Source: Anaerolineaceae bacterium
GTDB taxonomy: Bacteria > Chloroflexota > Anaerolineae > Aggregatilineales > Phototrophicaceae
Assembly: GCA_020634115.1 (NCBI GenBank)
Contig: JACKCH010000018.1
Span: 1 to 64,000, forward strand
Direction of reading: 5' to 3'
Length of the DNA: 64,000 nt
Position numbers and translations under genes: made by a program. Position 1 is the stretch's first letter; each line of letters begins with the position of its first letter. Below are positions 33,287-41,576 of the stretch, in pieces. The notes beneath the pieces are model-generated. The model did no database searches, was not told the DNA's origin, and saw only the letters and a list, made by a program, of their open reading frames with translations.

Positions 33287-35839
33287 TTATTGCGCGGCTT
33301 TTGCTGGTGTAGCTGTGGTCGGTGACTGAGGCTGTCGTTGAGCCGCGTCTTCAAACTGTGCCAATGAAGCGCCTCTCAGTCGCAGACTGTTGCTCACCAC
33401 GAACACGCTCGAAAAGGCCATTGCTCCGGCTGCCAGCATCGGCACGAGTAACCCCAGCATCGCTACCGGGATGAGGATGATGTTGTAGATGAATGCCCAG
33501 AAGAGATTCTGGTAGATTGTCCGCATCGTGGCCTTGCTCAGGCTGATGGCCCGCACCACGCCGCGTAAATCCCCGCTCATCAACGTCAGGTCGGAGGCCT
33601 CCATCGCAATATCCGTTCCGGTACCAATAGCGATACCGACATCCGCCTGCGCCAGGGCTGGGGCATCGTTGATACCGTCACCCACCATCGCTACCCGTTT
33701 GCCCTCCGCCTGTAACTGCTTCACCGCGTCGGCCTTTTGCCCTGGCAGCACGTCCGCCAGGAAACGCTTCACACCGGCCTCCGCTGCAATCGCCTGGGCC
33801 GTTAGCTGGTTGTCGCCGGTAATCATCACCACGTCCAGCCCTGAGGCCTGCATGGCCGCGATAGCCTCCCGCGAACCTTCCTTAATCGTATCCGCGATGC
33901 CGATCAATCCTGCCGCCTGACCGTCCACGATGACCACGATCACCGTCCGTCCCTGGGCTTGCAGCGATTCGATCCGTTCCTGATGGGCGTTCAGTTGGAT
34001 ACCCTGTTCGGTGACGAAGGCCGGGCTGCCAATGACCACCTGTTTGCCTTCCACCGTTGCCCGAATGCCGCGCCCGGACTCTGACTCAAAGCCTTCGGGT
34101 TGACTGAGGGTTTGCCCGGCGGCCTGGGCAGCCTGAACCACCGCCTGTCCCAGGGGATGTTCGCTGCCGCGTTCCGCGCTGGCGGCCAGTCGCAGCAGGT
34201 TGTCTGTCGCCGTGCCATTAAGCGGGATGATGTCCGTCACGCTCGGTTCGCCGCGTGTAATCGTCCCGGTCTTATCCAGGGCAATCGCTTGCAGTCGGTG
34301 GGCGTTTTCCAGCGATTCGCTATTCTTGAACAGGATACCGAGCGCCGCGCCTTTACCCGTTCCGACCATAATTGCGGTGGGCGTCGCCAACCCCAGCGCA
34401 CATGGGCAGGCGATGACCAGCACCGCTACCGCGTGAACCATCGCTTGGGTAAACCCGACCTGTCCGATGATGAGCCAGCCCAGGAACGTCAGGGTCGCCA
34501 GCGTAATCACCACCGGCACGAAAATCCCGGAAACCTGGTCAGCGACCCGCTGAATCGGGGCTTTCGACCCTTGCGCCTGTTCGACCAGCCGGATAATCTG
34601 CGCCAGGGCGGTTTGTGCGCCGACTTTGGTCGCCTCGACCACCAGACGCCCTTGCTTGTTGACTGTTGCGCCGATCACTTCACTGCCTACGCTCTTGTTC
34701 ACCGGCAGGCTCTCGCCGGTCAGCATGGATTCATCTACGGCTGAACGCCCTTCGACCACAATACCATCCACCGGAATACGTTCGCCTGGTTTGACCAGCA
34801 CCATATCCCCGGCGATAACCGAATCGATGGCAATCTGGACTTCCTCATCGTTACGCAGCAGGGTGGCCGTTTTAGGTGCTAATCCCATCAGCGCCTTAAT
34901 CGCTTCACTCGTGCGGCCTTTGGCGCGGGCTTCCAAGAGCTTGCCGAGTGTAATCAGCGTCAGGATCATCGCGGAGGTTTCAAAGTAAACGTGGTCGCCA
35001 ACCCCGGCGATGCCAAAAAGGATACTGAGCAACACCACCACACTGTAGATATAAGCGACAAGCGATCCCATCGCAATCAGTGTATCCATGTTGGTTGTTC
35101 GGTTGAGCGCTGCCTTGTACGCGCCCACCATGTACTGTTTGCCGACGATGATCTGTACCGGAGTCGCCAGCAGGAAGAACACGAACGGCCATCCCGCCCA
35201 TAATAACCATTGGAGGGCTGGACTGACCGAATTGGCGGTCATCTCACCCATTGCCGCCATTGAACCGCCTGCTGCGCTCGCCATGACGACATCACGCGCC
35301 ATGCTCACCAGGAACAGGGGCAGGGTGAAAGCCACGCCGGTCAGAACCAGCCGTTTTTGCCGGTCAATTTCGGCCTGCCGTGCGGCTCGTTCGACATCTT
35401 CCGGCGCTTCGACATTCGTCAAATCCAGCACGCCATACCCGGCTTTCTCGACAGCGGCCACCAGGTCAGACCGGCGCACGCCACCGGGCAGGTACGTCAC
35501 GGTGGCTTTTTCAGTTGCCAGATTCACGTTGACGCTCAGAATGCCGGGCTGCTTGTTGATGGCGCGTTCCACGTTGCGGACGCAGCTGGCACACGTCATC
35601 CCGGTGATCGGGAGTTCGATGCTGGCCTGGGCTACACCGTATCCGGCTTTGCTCACCCGTTCAATCAATGTGCCGACATCGGTTGTCGCCGGGTCATAGC
35701 TCACATGGGCGCGTTCGGTGGCGTAATTGACCATCGCTTCGCCCACACCTTCGGTTTTACCCAATGTACGCTCAACGGTGCGGGCGCAGTTGGCACACGT
35801 CATCCCCGTGATCGGGAGATCAATCTGTTGAATACTCAT
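33287..35839 (-). CDS. copA: Copper-exporting P1B-type ATPase
   Basis: 850 residues. Two N-terminal metal-binding domains carry GMTCANC (C15, C18) and GMTCASC (C83, C86). The transmembrane metal site is C478-P-C480, the phosphorylated aspartate D522 (DKTGT), followed by TGES (actuator), GDGINDAPAL and the tail VFVVSNSLRLRG. These define a copper(I) exporter in the cytoplasmic membrane. Its ATG overlaps the stop of the small copper chaperone gene as ATGA, and it is the last gene of the operon csoR, SafE-cupredoxin, copZ, copA. The very end of the gene closely matches the remnant at 456-515. Silver export is the main alternative activity. Confidence 0.95.
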   Translation of the reverse strand: MSIQQIDLPITGMTCANCARTVERTLGKTEGVGEAMVNYATERAHVSYDPATTDVGTLIERVSKAGYGVAQASIELPITGMTCASCVRNVERAINKQPGILSVNVNLATEKATVTYLPGGVRRSDLVAAVEKAGYGVLDLTNVEAPEDVERAARQAEIDRQKRLVLTGVAFTLPLFLVSMARDVVMASAAGGSMAAMGEMTANSVSPALQWLLWAGWPFVFFLLATPVQIIVGKQYMVGAYKAALNRTTNMDTLIAMGSLVAYIYSVVVLLSILFGIAGVGDHVYFETSAMILTLITLGKLLEARAKGRTSEAIKALMGLAPKTATLLRNDEEVQIAIDSVIAGDMVLVKPGERIPVDGIVVEGRSAVDESMLTGESLPVNKSVGSEVIGATVNKQGRLVVEATKVGAQTALAQIIRLVEQAQGSKAPIQRVADQVSGIFVPVVITLATLTFLGWLIIGQVGFTQAMVHAVAVLVIACPCALGLATPTAIMVGTGKGAALGILFKNSESLENAHRLQAIALDKTGTITRGEPSVTDIIPLNGTATDNLLRLAASAERGSEHPLGQAVVQAAQAAGQTLSQPEGFESESGRGIRATVEGKQVVIGSPAFVTEQGIQLNAHQERIESLQAQGRTVIVVIVDGQAAGLIGIADTIKEGSREAIAAMQASGLDVVMITGDNQLTAQAIAAEAGVKRFLADVLPGQKADAVKQLQAEGKRVAMVGDGINDAPALAQADVGIAIGTGTDIAMEASDLTLMSGDLRGVVRAISLSKATMRTIYQNLFWAFIYNIILIPVAMLGLLVPMLAAGAMAFSSVFVVSNSLRLRGASLAQFEDAAQRQPQSPTTATPAKAAQ

Positions 35840-36057
35840 ACCTGTCTATTCTCCTTTGCCGTATAGCCTGCCGCTTTAACCGCATTCATAATCTGAGCTT
35901 CGTCCGCTTTCTGCTCGTCGTATTCCACATCCACGAACTGTCGCGCATAGTTTGTGCTGGCAGATTTCACGCCGGGGACATCTTCAATTGCGCCATCTAC
36001 GGTCATCGCGCAGCCGACACAGTGCATTCCTTCAACCTGAAACCGTTTCTTTACCAT
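35836..36057 (-). CDS. copZ: Copper chaperone, heavy-metal-associated domain
   Basis: 73 residues starting at ATG 36057, six bases after AGGAGG. The protein is one HMA domain with GMHCVGC as metal loop, ferredoxin-like fold and no extension. Such chaperones bring Cu(I) to the ATPase and to CsoR. The stop overlaps the copA start by four bases and the upstream gene ends one base before this start, so the three are translated as a unit. Confidence 0.92.
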   Translation of the reverse strand: MVKKRFQVEGMHCVGCAMTVDGAIEDVPGVKSASTNYARQFVDVEYDEQKADEAQIMNAVKAAGYTAKENRQV

Positions 36058-36058
36058 C

Positions 36059-37141
36059 TCATGCCTCCTTAGCTTCGACTGCTTCAACGCGGATTGTGCC
36101 GCTGTACATACCCATATTGCATGTAAAGAACAGATACCCCTCTGGTTGCGGCGGCAGATCAATGACTTCTTCCCCGGCAATCGGCAGAATTTGCTGGATG
36201 CCCAGGGTAGGGATCGTGAAAGCTAACGCGCAGCCATAGGTGTTTTGCGAGATCATGCGCAGCCGTATCGGTTTATCGTTTGCTACCGTCCAATAGTTGG
36301 GTGAATATCCCTGGTCGCTGACATTAATCGTGAGTTCCTGAATGCCATCCACAACTTGTGGTTTTGAGGTGTAAGGGGAACTGATTTCAAATAAAGAAGC
36401 CCAGATGCGTTCCGGGGCGAGGGGTGACCCCAGTAGATTCAGACCGGTGTTGAGTGAAACCAGACTGAGCGCCAGAATCAGCGCCGCCGTTGCCAGCGTG
36501 AAAGCCTTTTGCAGACTGCCGCGCAGACGGGTTGCCAGGAAGCCCAGTACCAGGAAGGTTGGGGATGTTCCCAGGATGAAGATAAACATCACCAGTGCCC
36601 CTAAGACCGGGTTGCCGGTGCTGATCGCCAGCACTTCCATTGCCTGGGTTGTGCCGCATGGAATCAGCACCGTCATTAGCCCCAAGAAGGCCGGGGTAAA
36701 GACGCTCTGGCTTTTAGCCTGATTACGAACTAACCGGGTGAGTGCCTTCGGCGGTTGGATAATGAAGTAACGAAAAATCGGATGAACATTAAACATATTC
36801 AGCGCGGTTGCCAGCATGAACAACCCGACGCCAATCTGCATGACACCTTGTACAGCGGGTGTGATCTGTACCGCTGCGCCCAGCAGTCCCAGCAGAAACC
36901 CGAGTAGCGTATAAGCCGCTAGTTTTGCAACCAGGAAATACACCACCGGCCATATATCACTTGCCATCTGAACACCGGTGACTTGTTGTGATTTCCGTGC
37001 ATTACGCTTGCGTTTCTTTTGCGCTGGCTCAACAACTGTGACCGTCCCGGTAAGTGCGGTTGCCAGTAATCCGCCCTGGATAGCCAGGCAGGTTAGCCCT
37101 CCGGTAGTTAGACCGGTCAAAAAGACAATCCCGAAATCCAT
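36059..37141 (-). CDS. SafE/TauE-type membrane protein fused to a cupredoxin domain
   Basis: 360 residues. The first 250 contain about six hydrophobic segments in the layout of the urease-accessory-like/DsbD-like SafE family (GLTTGGLTCLAIQGG, then LIPCGTTQAMEV), with a Lys/Arg-rich loop at 38-50 (QKKRKRNARKS). The last 100 residues form a cupredoxin-like beta domain (ITINVSDQGYSP-like start, NTYGCALAF and LFFTCNMGMYSG) whose copper ligands would be C, C and M, with cysteine at the place usually held by histidine. In this operon the protein may move or reduce copper outside the membrane for CopA or for cuproenzyme loading. Related SafE-cupredoxin proteins are known in copper operons, but the exact role is not settled. 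Confidence 0.75.
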   Translation of the reverse strand: MDFGIVFLTGLTTGGLTCLAIQGGLLATALTGTVTVVEPAQKKRKRNARKSQQVTGVQMASDIWPVVYFLVAKLAAYTLLGFLLGLLGAAVQITPAVQGVMQIGVGLFMLATALNMFNVHPIFRYFIIQPPKALTRLVRNQAKSQSVFTPAFLGLMTVLIPCGTTQAMEVLAISTGNPVLGALVMFIFILGTSPTFLVLGFLATRLRGSLQKAFTLATAALILALSLVSLNTGLNLLGSPLAPERIWASLFEISSPYTSKPQVVDGIQELTINVSDQGYSPNYWTVANDKPIRLRMISQNTYGCALAFTIPTLGIQQILPIAGEEVIDLPPQPEGYLFFTCNMGMYSGTIRVEAVEAKEA

Positions 37142-37210
37142 GTTCTATGTGACCCTTCAGCGATAAGCGACCTGATAATCAAGTAGGCCCGTGTGGTCAG
37201 GTTTCCACAT

Positions 37211-37519
37211 TTAGTGATTCAGTAAATCAAAAATGCGTGCTAAATCCTGGGTTGTCTGTTCCGGGTCTTCCTCCATCTGGTAACGGGCGGTGTTTACCAG
37301 ATAGCATTCCACCAGGTGAGTAATCAGGCTCGTCATGCCTTTTTCAATCGCCCGTGCCCGGATGACTCGTTCCTCGCAAGAGCCTTCATCCGCCTCAATC
37401 ATGCGTTCCAGCCCGGTAAGCTGCCCCTGGATTCGCCGGATGCGATGCAATGTCTTGGTGTTGTATTCACATTTCATACTATGGCTGGTATGTACATCTA
37501 TTTTGATTTCTTCTGTCAC
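37211..37519 (-). CDS. csoR: CsoR/DUF156-type metal-sensing repressor
   Basis: 102 residues, start GTG 37519 with GGGG about seven bases before it. The fold segments LHRIRRIQGQLTGLERMIEAD and the helix after GSCEERVIRAR match the all-helical CsoR family. In copper CsoR the ligands are C, H and C with 24 and 3 residues between them. Here C48 is followed by H68 and C72: the H-x3-C pair exists but is five residues closer to the first cysteine, and the canonical positions hold Y73 and T77. N-terminal H10, H13 and C17 could add ligands. It heads the copper operon and its promoter region has two CsoR-like palindromes, so a copper-responsive repressor is still the best reading. Confidence 0.8.
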   Translation of the reverse strand: MTEEIKIDVHTSHSMKCEYNTKTLHRIRRIQGQLTGLERMIEADEGSCEERVIRARAIEKGMTSLITHLVECYLVNTARYQMEEDPEQTTQDLARIFDLLNH

Positions 37520-37550
37520 CTGTTACCCCTTTCATCTATAATTTGGACGC

Positions 37551-37566
37551 ATACCCATAGGGGTAT
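37551..37566. promoter_or_regulatory. CsoR-like operator, proximal
   Basis: ATACCCATAGGGGTAT is a near-perfect palindrome with AT ends and a GC core, the pattern of CsoR boxes. It starts 32 bases upstream of the csoR GTG and would cover the -35 region if TATAGA (37541-37536, minus strand) is the -10 element. Confidence 0.65.
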
Positions 37567-37571
37567 CTTAC

Positions 37572-37589
37572 TATACCCGGGGGGGTATA
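37572..37589. promoter_or_regulatory. CsoR-like operator, distal
   Basis: TATACCC-GGGG-GGGTATA is a perfect 7-bp dyad around a G4 core, centred about 22 bases from the proximal box, roughly two helical turns. Both boxes could bind CsoR on the same face. It also lies only 30 bases before the divergent gene at 37620, which might share the control. Confidence 0.65.
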
Positions 37590-37619
37590 TCCAGTGATAT
37601 TTGTCACTGTTGTATCCAT

Positions 37620-39023
37620 GTGTCGTCTACTACCATAGATGACAGCTATCATGACCATATACTGCAAAGTGCTGCCACCGTGCTGATGCCTCTCTACTCG
37701 TATTACACCCGTTATCGCTTGCTGCCCATTCACGCCGGGATTCTGGCGGTCTTTGCCTCGATTCCGGTCTGGTATCGCTTCCCGGGCGCACCCAAAGCCT
37801 ATACCCTACACTACAGCACGGGCTTCCTCATCTTCTGGGCGATGCTGTGGACAGTGGGGTGGTGGTTGCTGGCGGGGCTGCCGGGATTTAGGGTATTACG
37901 GCGGGATAAAGTGCGCCGTTGGTGGGCGCTGGCGCTGCTGCTGGGGGCGCTGTGGGCGTTTTGCTCCACGATCTGGGGGTATACCGGGACGTTTTCCCGC
38001 TCAGATGTCACCGCCGGAGCCGCGCTGCAATGGGGTGTCGCCGTGTTATTCGCGTTGGTTATCGCCTGTGTTGCGCCGTCGCTCGGCAGAATCATCACTA
38101 TGCTGATGGCTGGATTGGTCTGGAACAGTCTCCTTGCTTTTGTACAGACTGGGTTACAGCGTGATCTGGGGCTGCGAATTTTAGGTGAGTTCGCCCTTAA
38201 TCCAGCGAAATCCGGTATCAGTATCGTTCAGGCGGAAGGCGTTCGCTGGTTGCGGCCTTACGGGCTGCTGCCGCATCCGAATATCCTGGCTGGATTCCTA
38301 ATTATTGGGCTGTTGGCGGCGCTGGTCTGGGTGCTGGATCGCCGCCGGACGCGCTGGATAATCGGGTCGAGCGTGTTTCTGCTAGGGCTGTGGGCGCTGC
38401 TGCTGACGTTTTCACGTTCGGCCTGGCTGGGGTTTGCGGTAGCGGGATTCTTCGCGCTGCCACTGATTTTACGCGGAAAATTGTTCCGACGGCTAACGAA
38501 AGCGCGGCTGGTTTTCACGACTGGCGTTGTGATCGTAACGCTAGGTCTGTTTGCGTTGCTGTATTATCCCTTTCTGCTATCCCGTGCCGGGGTAGGGGGA
38601 GAGTCGGTGGAACTGCGTTCGGTGGCCGATCGCAACGTCTACGCTGCTTTCGCCGTCAGGATGGTTTCCGAGCGCCCGATAACCGGCATGGGAATGGGTA
38701 ATTTCCCCTGGCGTGCCAGTTATTATCTGCAATTCACGGCTTTTGACCTGCGGGGCGAACCGGTTCATCAGGTCTTACTGTTGGTGTGGGCCGAATTAGG
38801 GACAGTGGGGTTATGCCTGCTGACCGCCGCGCTGATCTTCGGCCTGGAAGCGGCGTTGCGGCGTGATGTGAATCTCAACCGTATCGCGCTTCTGGCTGGA
38901 GTCGCGGCGCTGATCGTAGTTGGCCTGTTCGACCATTACCCCTGGACACTGCCGCAATTTCAGGCGGCGTGGTGGGGTCTGTTGGCTGCTGCGGGAACGC
39001 CGGGACCAACCACGCCTGATTGA
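37620..39023 (+). CDS. O-antigen ligase/polymerase-like membrane protein
   Basis: 467 residues as drawn from GTG 37620; ATG 37686 (MPLYSYYTRYRLL) is an equally good start, since neither has a strong ribosome site. Eleven or so hydrophobic segments and the family signatures LTFSRSAWLGF, SERPITGMGMGNF and PVHQVLLLVWAELG (the periplasmic loop with the conserved His) identify the Wzy/WaaL superfamily, which ligates or polymerises polysaccharide chains on the outer side of the membrane. The nearest glycan genes are 10 kb away (47751-53776), with no linkage here. In Chloroflexota without lipopolysaccharide, protein O-glycosylation or polymerisation of a surface polymer is more likely than O-antigen ligation. 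Confidence 0.75.
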   Translation: MSSTTIDDSYHDHILQSAATVLMPLYSYYTRYRLLPIHAGILAVFASIPVWYRFPGAPKAYTLHYSTGFLIFWAMLWTVGWWLLAGLPGFRVLRRDKVRRWWALALLLGALWAFCSTIWGYTGTFSRSDVTAGAALQWGVAVLFALVIACVAPSLGRIITMLMAGLVWNSLLAFVQTGLQRDLGLRILGEFALNPAKSGISIVQAEGVRWLRPYGLLPHPNILAGFLIIGLLAALVWVLDRRRTRWIIGSSVFLLGLWALLLTFSRSAWLGFAVAGFFALPLILRGKLFRRLTKARLVFTTGVVIVTLGLFALLYYPFLLSRAGVGGESVELRSVADRNVYAAFAVRMVSERPITGMGMGNFPWRASYYLQFTAFDLRGEPVHQVLLLVWAELGTVGLCLLTAALIFGLEAALRRDVNLNRIALLAGVAALIVVGLFDHYPWTLPQFQAAWWGLLAAAGTPGPTTPD

Positions 39024-39077
39024 CGATATGCTTTGTGCGCTTGTGGGTTTTCCTGGCGAAAACTATAATCAAAATGT

Positions 39078-39106
39078 TTGACAGGTACCGTTTCCCCACA
39101 TAAATG
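39078..39106 (+). promoter_or_regulatory. Promoter of the Ser/Thr kinase gene
   Basis: A perfect TTGACA (39078-39083) and TAAATG (39101-39106) are 17 bases apart, 27 bases before the chosen ATG at 39133. This also argues against the earlier TTG start at 39109. Confidence 0.6.
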
Positions 39107-39132
39107 ACTTGCTAGTTGTAGGACACAGATGC

Positions 39133-41520
39133 ATGGATATTGGTGTTGAGTTCAGTCATTATCGGGTTATTGAACATATTGGGCGCGGGGGTATGGCCGA
39201 TGTTTGGTCGGCACGCGATAAACGCTTGAACCGAACCGTCGCCATTAAGACGATTGCGCGTAACCTCACCGATTCTGAAGAGGTGAACCCGGTGGCACTG
39301 TTTGAGCGTGAGGCGCATACCATCGCGCAGCTCGAGCACCCGCATATCCTCCCCATCTATGATTTTGGGGAGTATGAGGAGCAGCTTTATATCGTCATGC
39401 GCTATATTACGGGCGGCTCTCTGGAAGACCAGCTCGCTGCCGGGCCGATGCCTGCGCAGGAAGTGCTGCGGCACGCGCGTGGCGTTGCTCAGGCGCTGGA
39501 CTACGCCCATGCCAACAATGTTGTTCACCTGGACTTGAAACCATCGAATATCCTGTTGGATAGCCAACACTCGCCTTACCTGGCGGACTTCGGTTTGGCG
39601 GCCAAACTCTCACCAGAGGGACGTGCTGCTAACCCCGGTTATGGCACGCTGCTTTACATGGCCCCGGAACAGTTGACCTCAAGTGAGATTGACCACCGCG
39701 CCGATATTTACAGCTTCACCATTCTCTTGTTTCACATGATTACAGGGGAGATGCCATTCGATGCGACCACCTCACTGGCGCTAAAACAGATCCAATTCCA
39801 GGAAGACCTGCCCGAACTCGAGAAACTGGAGCTTGATCTAGCCGAGGCGCTGACACCGGTGCTGCGACGTGGTACAGCACTCGACCCGAATACCCGCCCG
39901 AATACCGTCGGGGAGTTGGTGAACCAGGTTGAGACGGCGCTGAATGCGGTTGGTGCAGTTGGCATGAGTATGGCGGCTGCTGACGAGTCGTTCGTGGGCG
40001 CGATCACGGTGGATTTGAGTAATGTGATTACTGAACTCGATCCCGAAGCGATCACTCGCCAAGAGGCGCTCGATATTTTTGAACGGGCGCGGCGTGCCTG
40101 GGCGCATGGTCAGGGACGGTTTCTGCTGGGCATTTCGCATTTCATGGTGATGAATGATGCCTACATGAATGCCGAAACGCTGGGGCTGGAACTGGACGAA
40201 GACGGAATGCAGATGCTGCTGCGTGGTGCGCTGGAATATGACCACGAAGTCGATTACTGGTGGGAGAAGCTCGATAATGAAAGCCGCCGTTGGGTTGCGC
40301 TGCACGCCGTCCGTAGCGAAAGTGCCCCGGCCCGGACGCGGGCACTCTATCGCCTCGAAACCCTGCCCGACAGCGACCCGCCGCGTATCGCCCCCAACGT
40401 GGCGCAGGCGCTTCAGATCGAAGTCAATGAGGATGCCCGCCGTGCTGCGATTCAGGTGCTGGGGACGCGGGCGCAGTTGACCCACGCAGACGGTCTGAGC
40501 ATCCAGGCAAAAGACCTGGAAGGCAAATTGCTGACCGTGCGTACCCGTACCGGGATCCAACTCAACGCACCGTCGGAATGGCGCGATATTGTCTTCACGC
40601 CGGAGATTGACCATTTGCTTGCAGACATCGCGCTCGACCAGGGAGACCCGCAAACCGCTGAACTCGCCGCACGAACCGTAGGGCGTATCCGCTCTGTATC
40701 GGCTGTCCGTGCTATTGCCAACGCGCAGCAGGGTGGGCAGGCGGGGGCGCTGCGGGCGCTGGCGCTGGTGCGTGATGAGGCGCCGTCGCTGCCGCCTATC
40801 GTGAGTTCCCAGGGGCGACTGTATGCCTGGCTCACCAATACCTGGCGACGTATTTCGGATGACCCGCTGCATAACGTGTGGCGCTATGTGCTGGCACTCA
40901 TTGGCGGAGCAGTGGCGATGGGGGCGCAGGTGTTTATCACCTACCGCAGCGAAGCGATATTCAATGCGGATCGTTGGGGGGATACGATTTCCATCGGTCT
41001 GACGTTTGGCTTTTTTATGGGCTTTATGGCGCTGCTGGTGGGCGAAATCCCGGCGCGGTTGCGCGGTTTCTGGCCGAGTTGGGCGCGTCTGGCGGCTACT
41101 AGCATCATCGGTTTCCTGTGGGGGACTCTCACCTGGGCGGCCTTTACCTGGTTCTTCCTGAACTATGTGCCTGACTGGGGCGTGATGGTGTTTGCCGGGG
41201 TCGGGACGGCGGTTGGCTTTGCCCTTACCGCCATTCTCAACCTGCCGGGGTGGCTGGCGTTCCTGGTGACGGGGGTGGCGACCTATCTGCCGATCTATAC
41301 CATGTTCAACGCCTTCTGGAATGGCGAGCTGGCATCCTTCATCCAGTCCATCTTCATTATTACGCCTGGCAACGCTCCAGCGCTGCTCTACTATGATTAC
41401 CCGGAGCAGATTTTCTCGGTGGCGATTCCGGTGGTGATTTTGATCGCGTTGGGCGCACATGCCCAGGCGCTTTGGGGTGATGTCCGCCGGTTGATCAGCC
41501 GAGTGCGCGGCACACGTTAA
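39133..41520 (+). CDS. Membrane Ser/Thr protein kinase (Hanks type) with non-RD loop
   Basis: 795 residues from ATG 39133. The kinase domain spans about 8-270: glycine loop GRGGMADV (17-24), K39, catalytic loop H132-L-D134-L-K-P-S-N139, DFG (152-154) and MAPEQL. The residue before the catalytic aspartate is Leu rather than Arg, so it is a non-RD kinase, perhaps not controlled by activation-loop phosphorylation. A soluble middle part (about 310-560) contains helical, HEAT-like stretches (TAELAARTVGRIRSVSAVRA). Four to five membrane segments lie between about 590 and 780. There is no extracellular PASTA domain. The substrate is unknown. It ends at a strong hairpin shared with the converging gene at 41577. 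Confidence 0.85.
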   Translation: MDIGVEFSHYRVIEHIGRGGMADVWSARDKRLNRTVAIKTIARNLTDSEEVNPVALFEREAHTIAQLEHPHILPIYDFGEYEEQLYIVMRYITGGSLEDQLAAGPMPAQEVLRHARGVAQALDYAHANNVVHLDLKPSNILLDSQHSPYLADFGLAAKLSPEGRAANPGYGTLLYMAPEQLTSSEIDHRADIYSFTILLFHMITGEMPFDATTSLALKQIQFQEDLPELEKLELDLAEALTPVLRRGTALDPNTRPNTVGELVNQVETALNAVGAVGMSMAAADESFVGAITVDLSNVITELDPEAITRQEALDIFERARRAWAHGQGRFLLGISHFMVMNDAYMNAETLGLELDEDGMQMLLRGALEYDHEVDYWWEKLDNESRRWVALHAVRSESAPARTRALYRLETLPDSDPPRIAPNVAQALQIEVNEDARRAAIQVLGTRAQLTHADGLSIQAKDLEGKLLTVRTRTGIQLNAPSEWRDIVFTPEIDHLLADIALDQGDPQTAELAARTVGRIRSVSAVRAIANAQQGGQAGALRALALVRDEAPSLPPIVSSQGRLYAWLTNTWRRISDDPLHNVWRYVLALIGGAVAMGAQVFITYRSEAIFNADRWGDTISIGLTFGFFMGFMALLVGEIPARLRGFWPSWARLAATSIIGFLWGTLTWAAFTWFFLNYVPDWGVMVFAGVGTAVGFALTAILNLPGWLAFLVTGVATYLPIYTMFNAFWNGELASFIQSIFIITPGNAPALLYYDYPEQIFSVAIPVVILIALGAHAQALWGDVRRLISRVRGTR

Positions 41521-41527
41521 GAACGAA

Positions 41528-41559
41528 ACGGGCGCTGCAACCCGTCAGCGCCCGTGTTT
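41528..41559. terminator. Terminator between convergent genes
   Basis: ACGGGCGCTG (41528-41537) pairs perfectly with CAGCGCCCGT (41546-41555), loop 8, followed by GTTTG. It serves the kinase gene and, on the other strand, the gene ending at 41577. Confidence 0.65.
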
Positions 41560-41576
41560 GAAACCTGACAAACCCG

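Noticed and set aside
39838..41460. 540-codon open frame antisense to the Ser/Thr kinase gene
   Set aside because: The product is dominated by Arg, His, Gln and Pro with no domain; the kinase on the other strand has clear motifs and a promoter.
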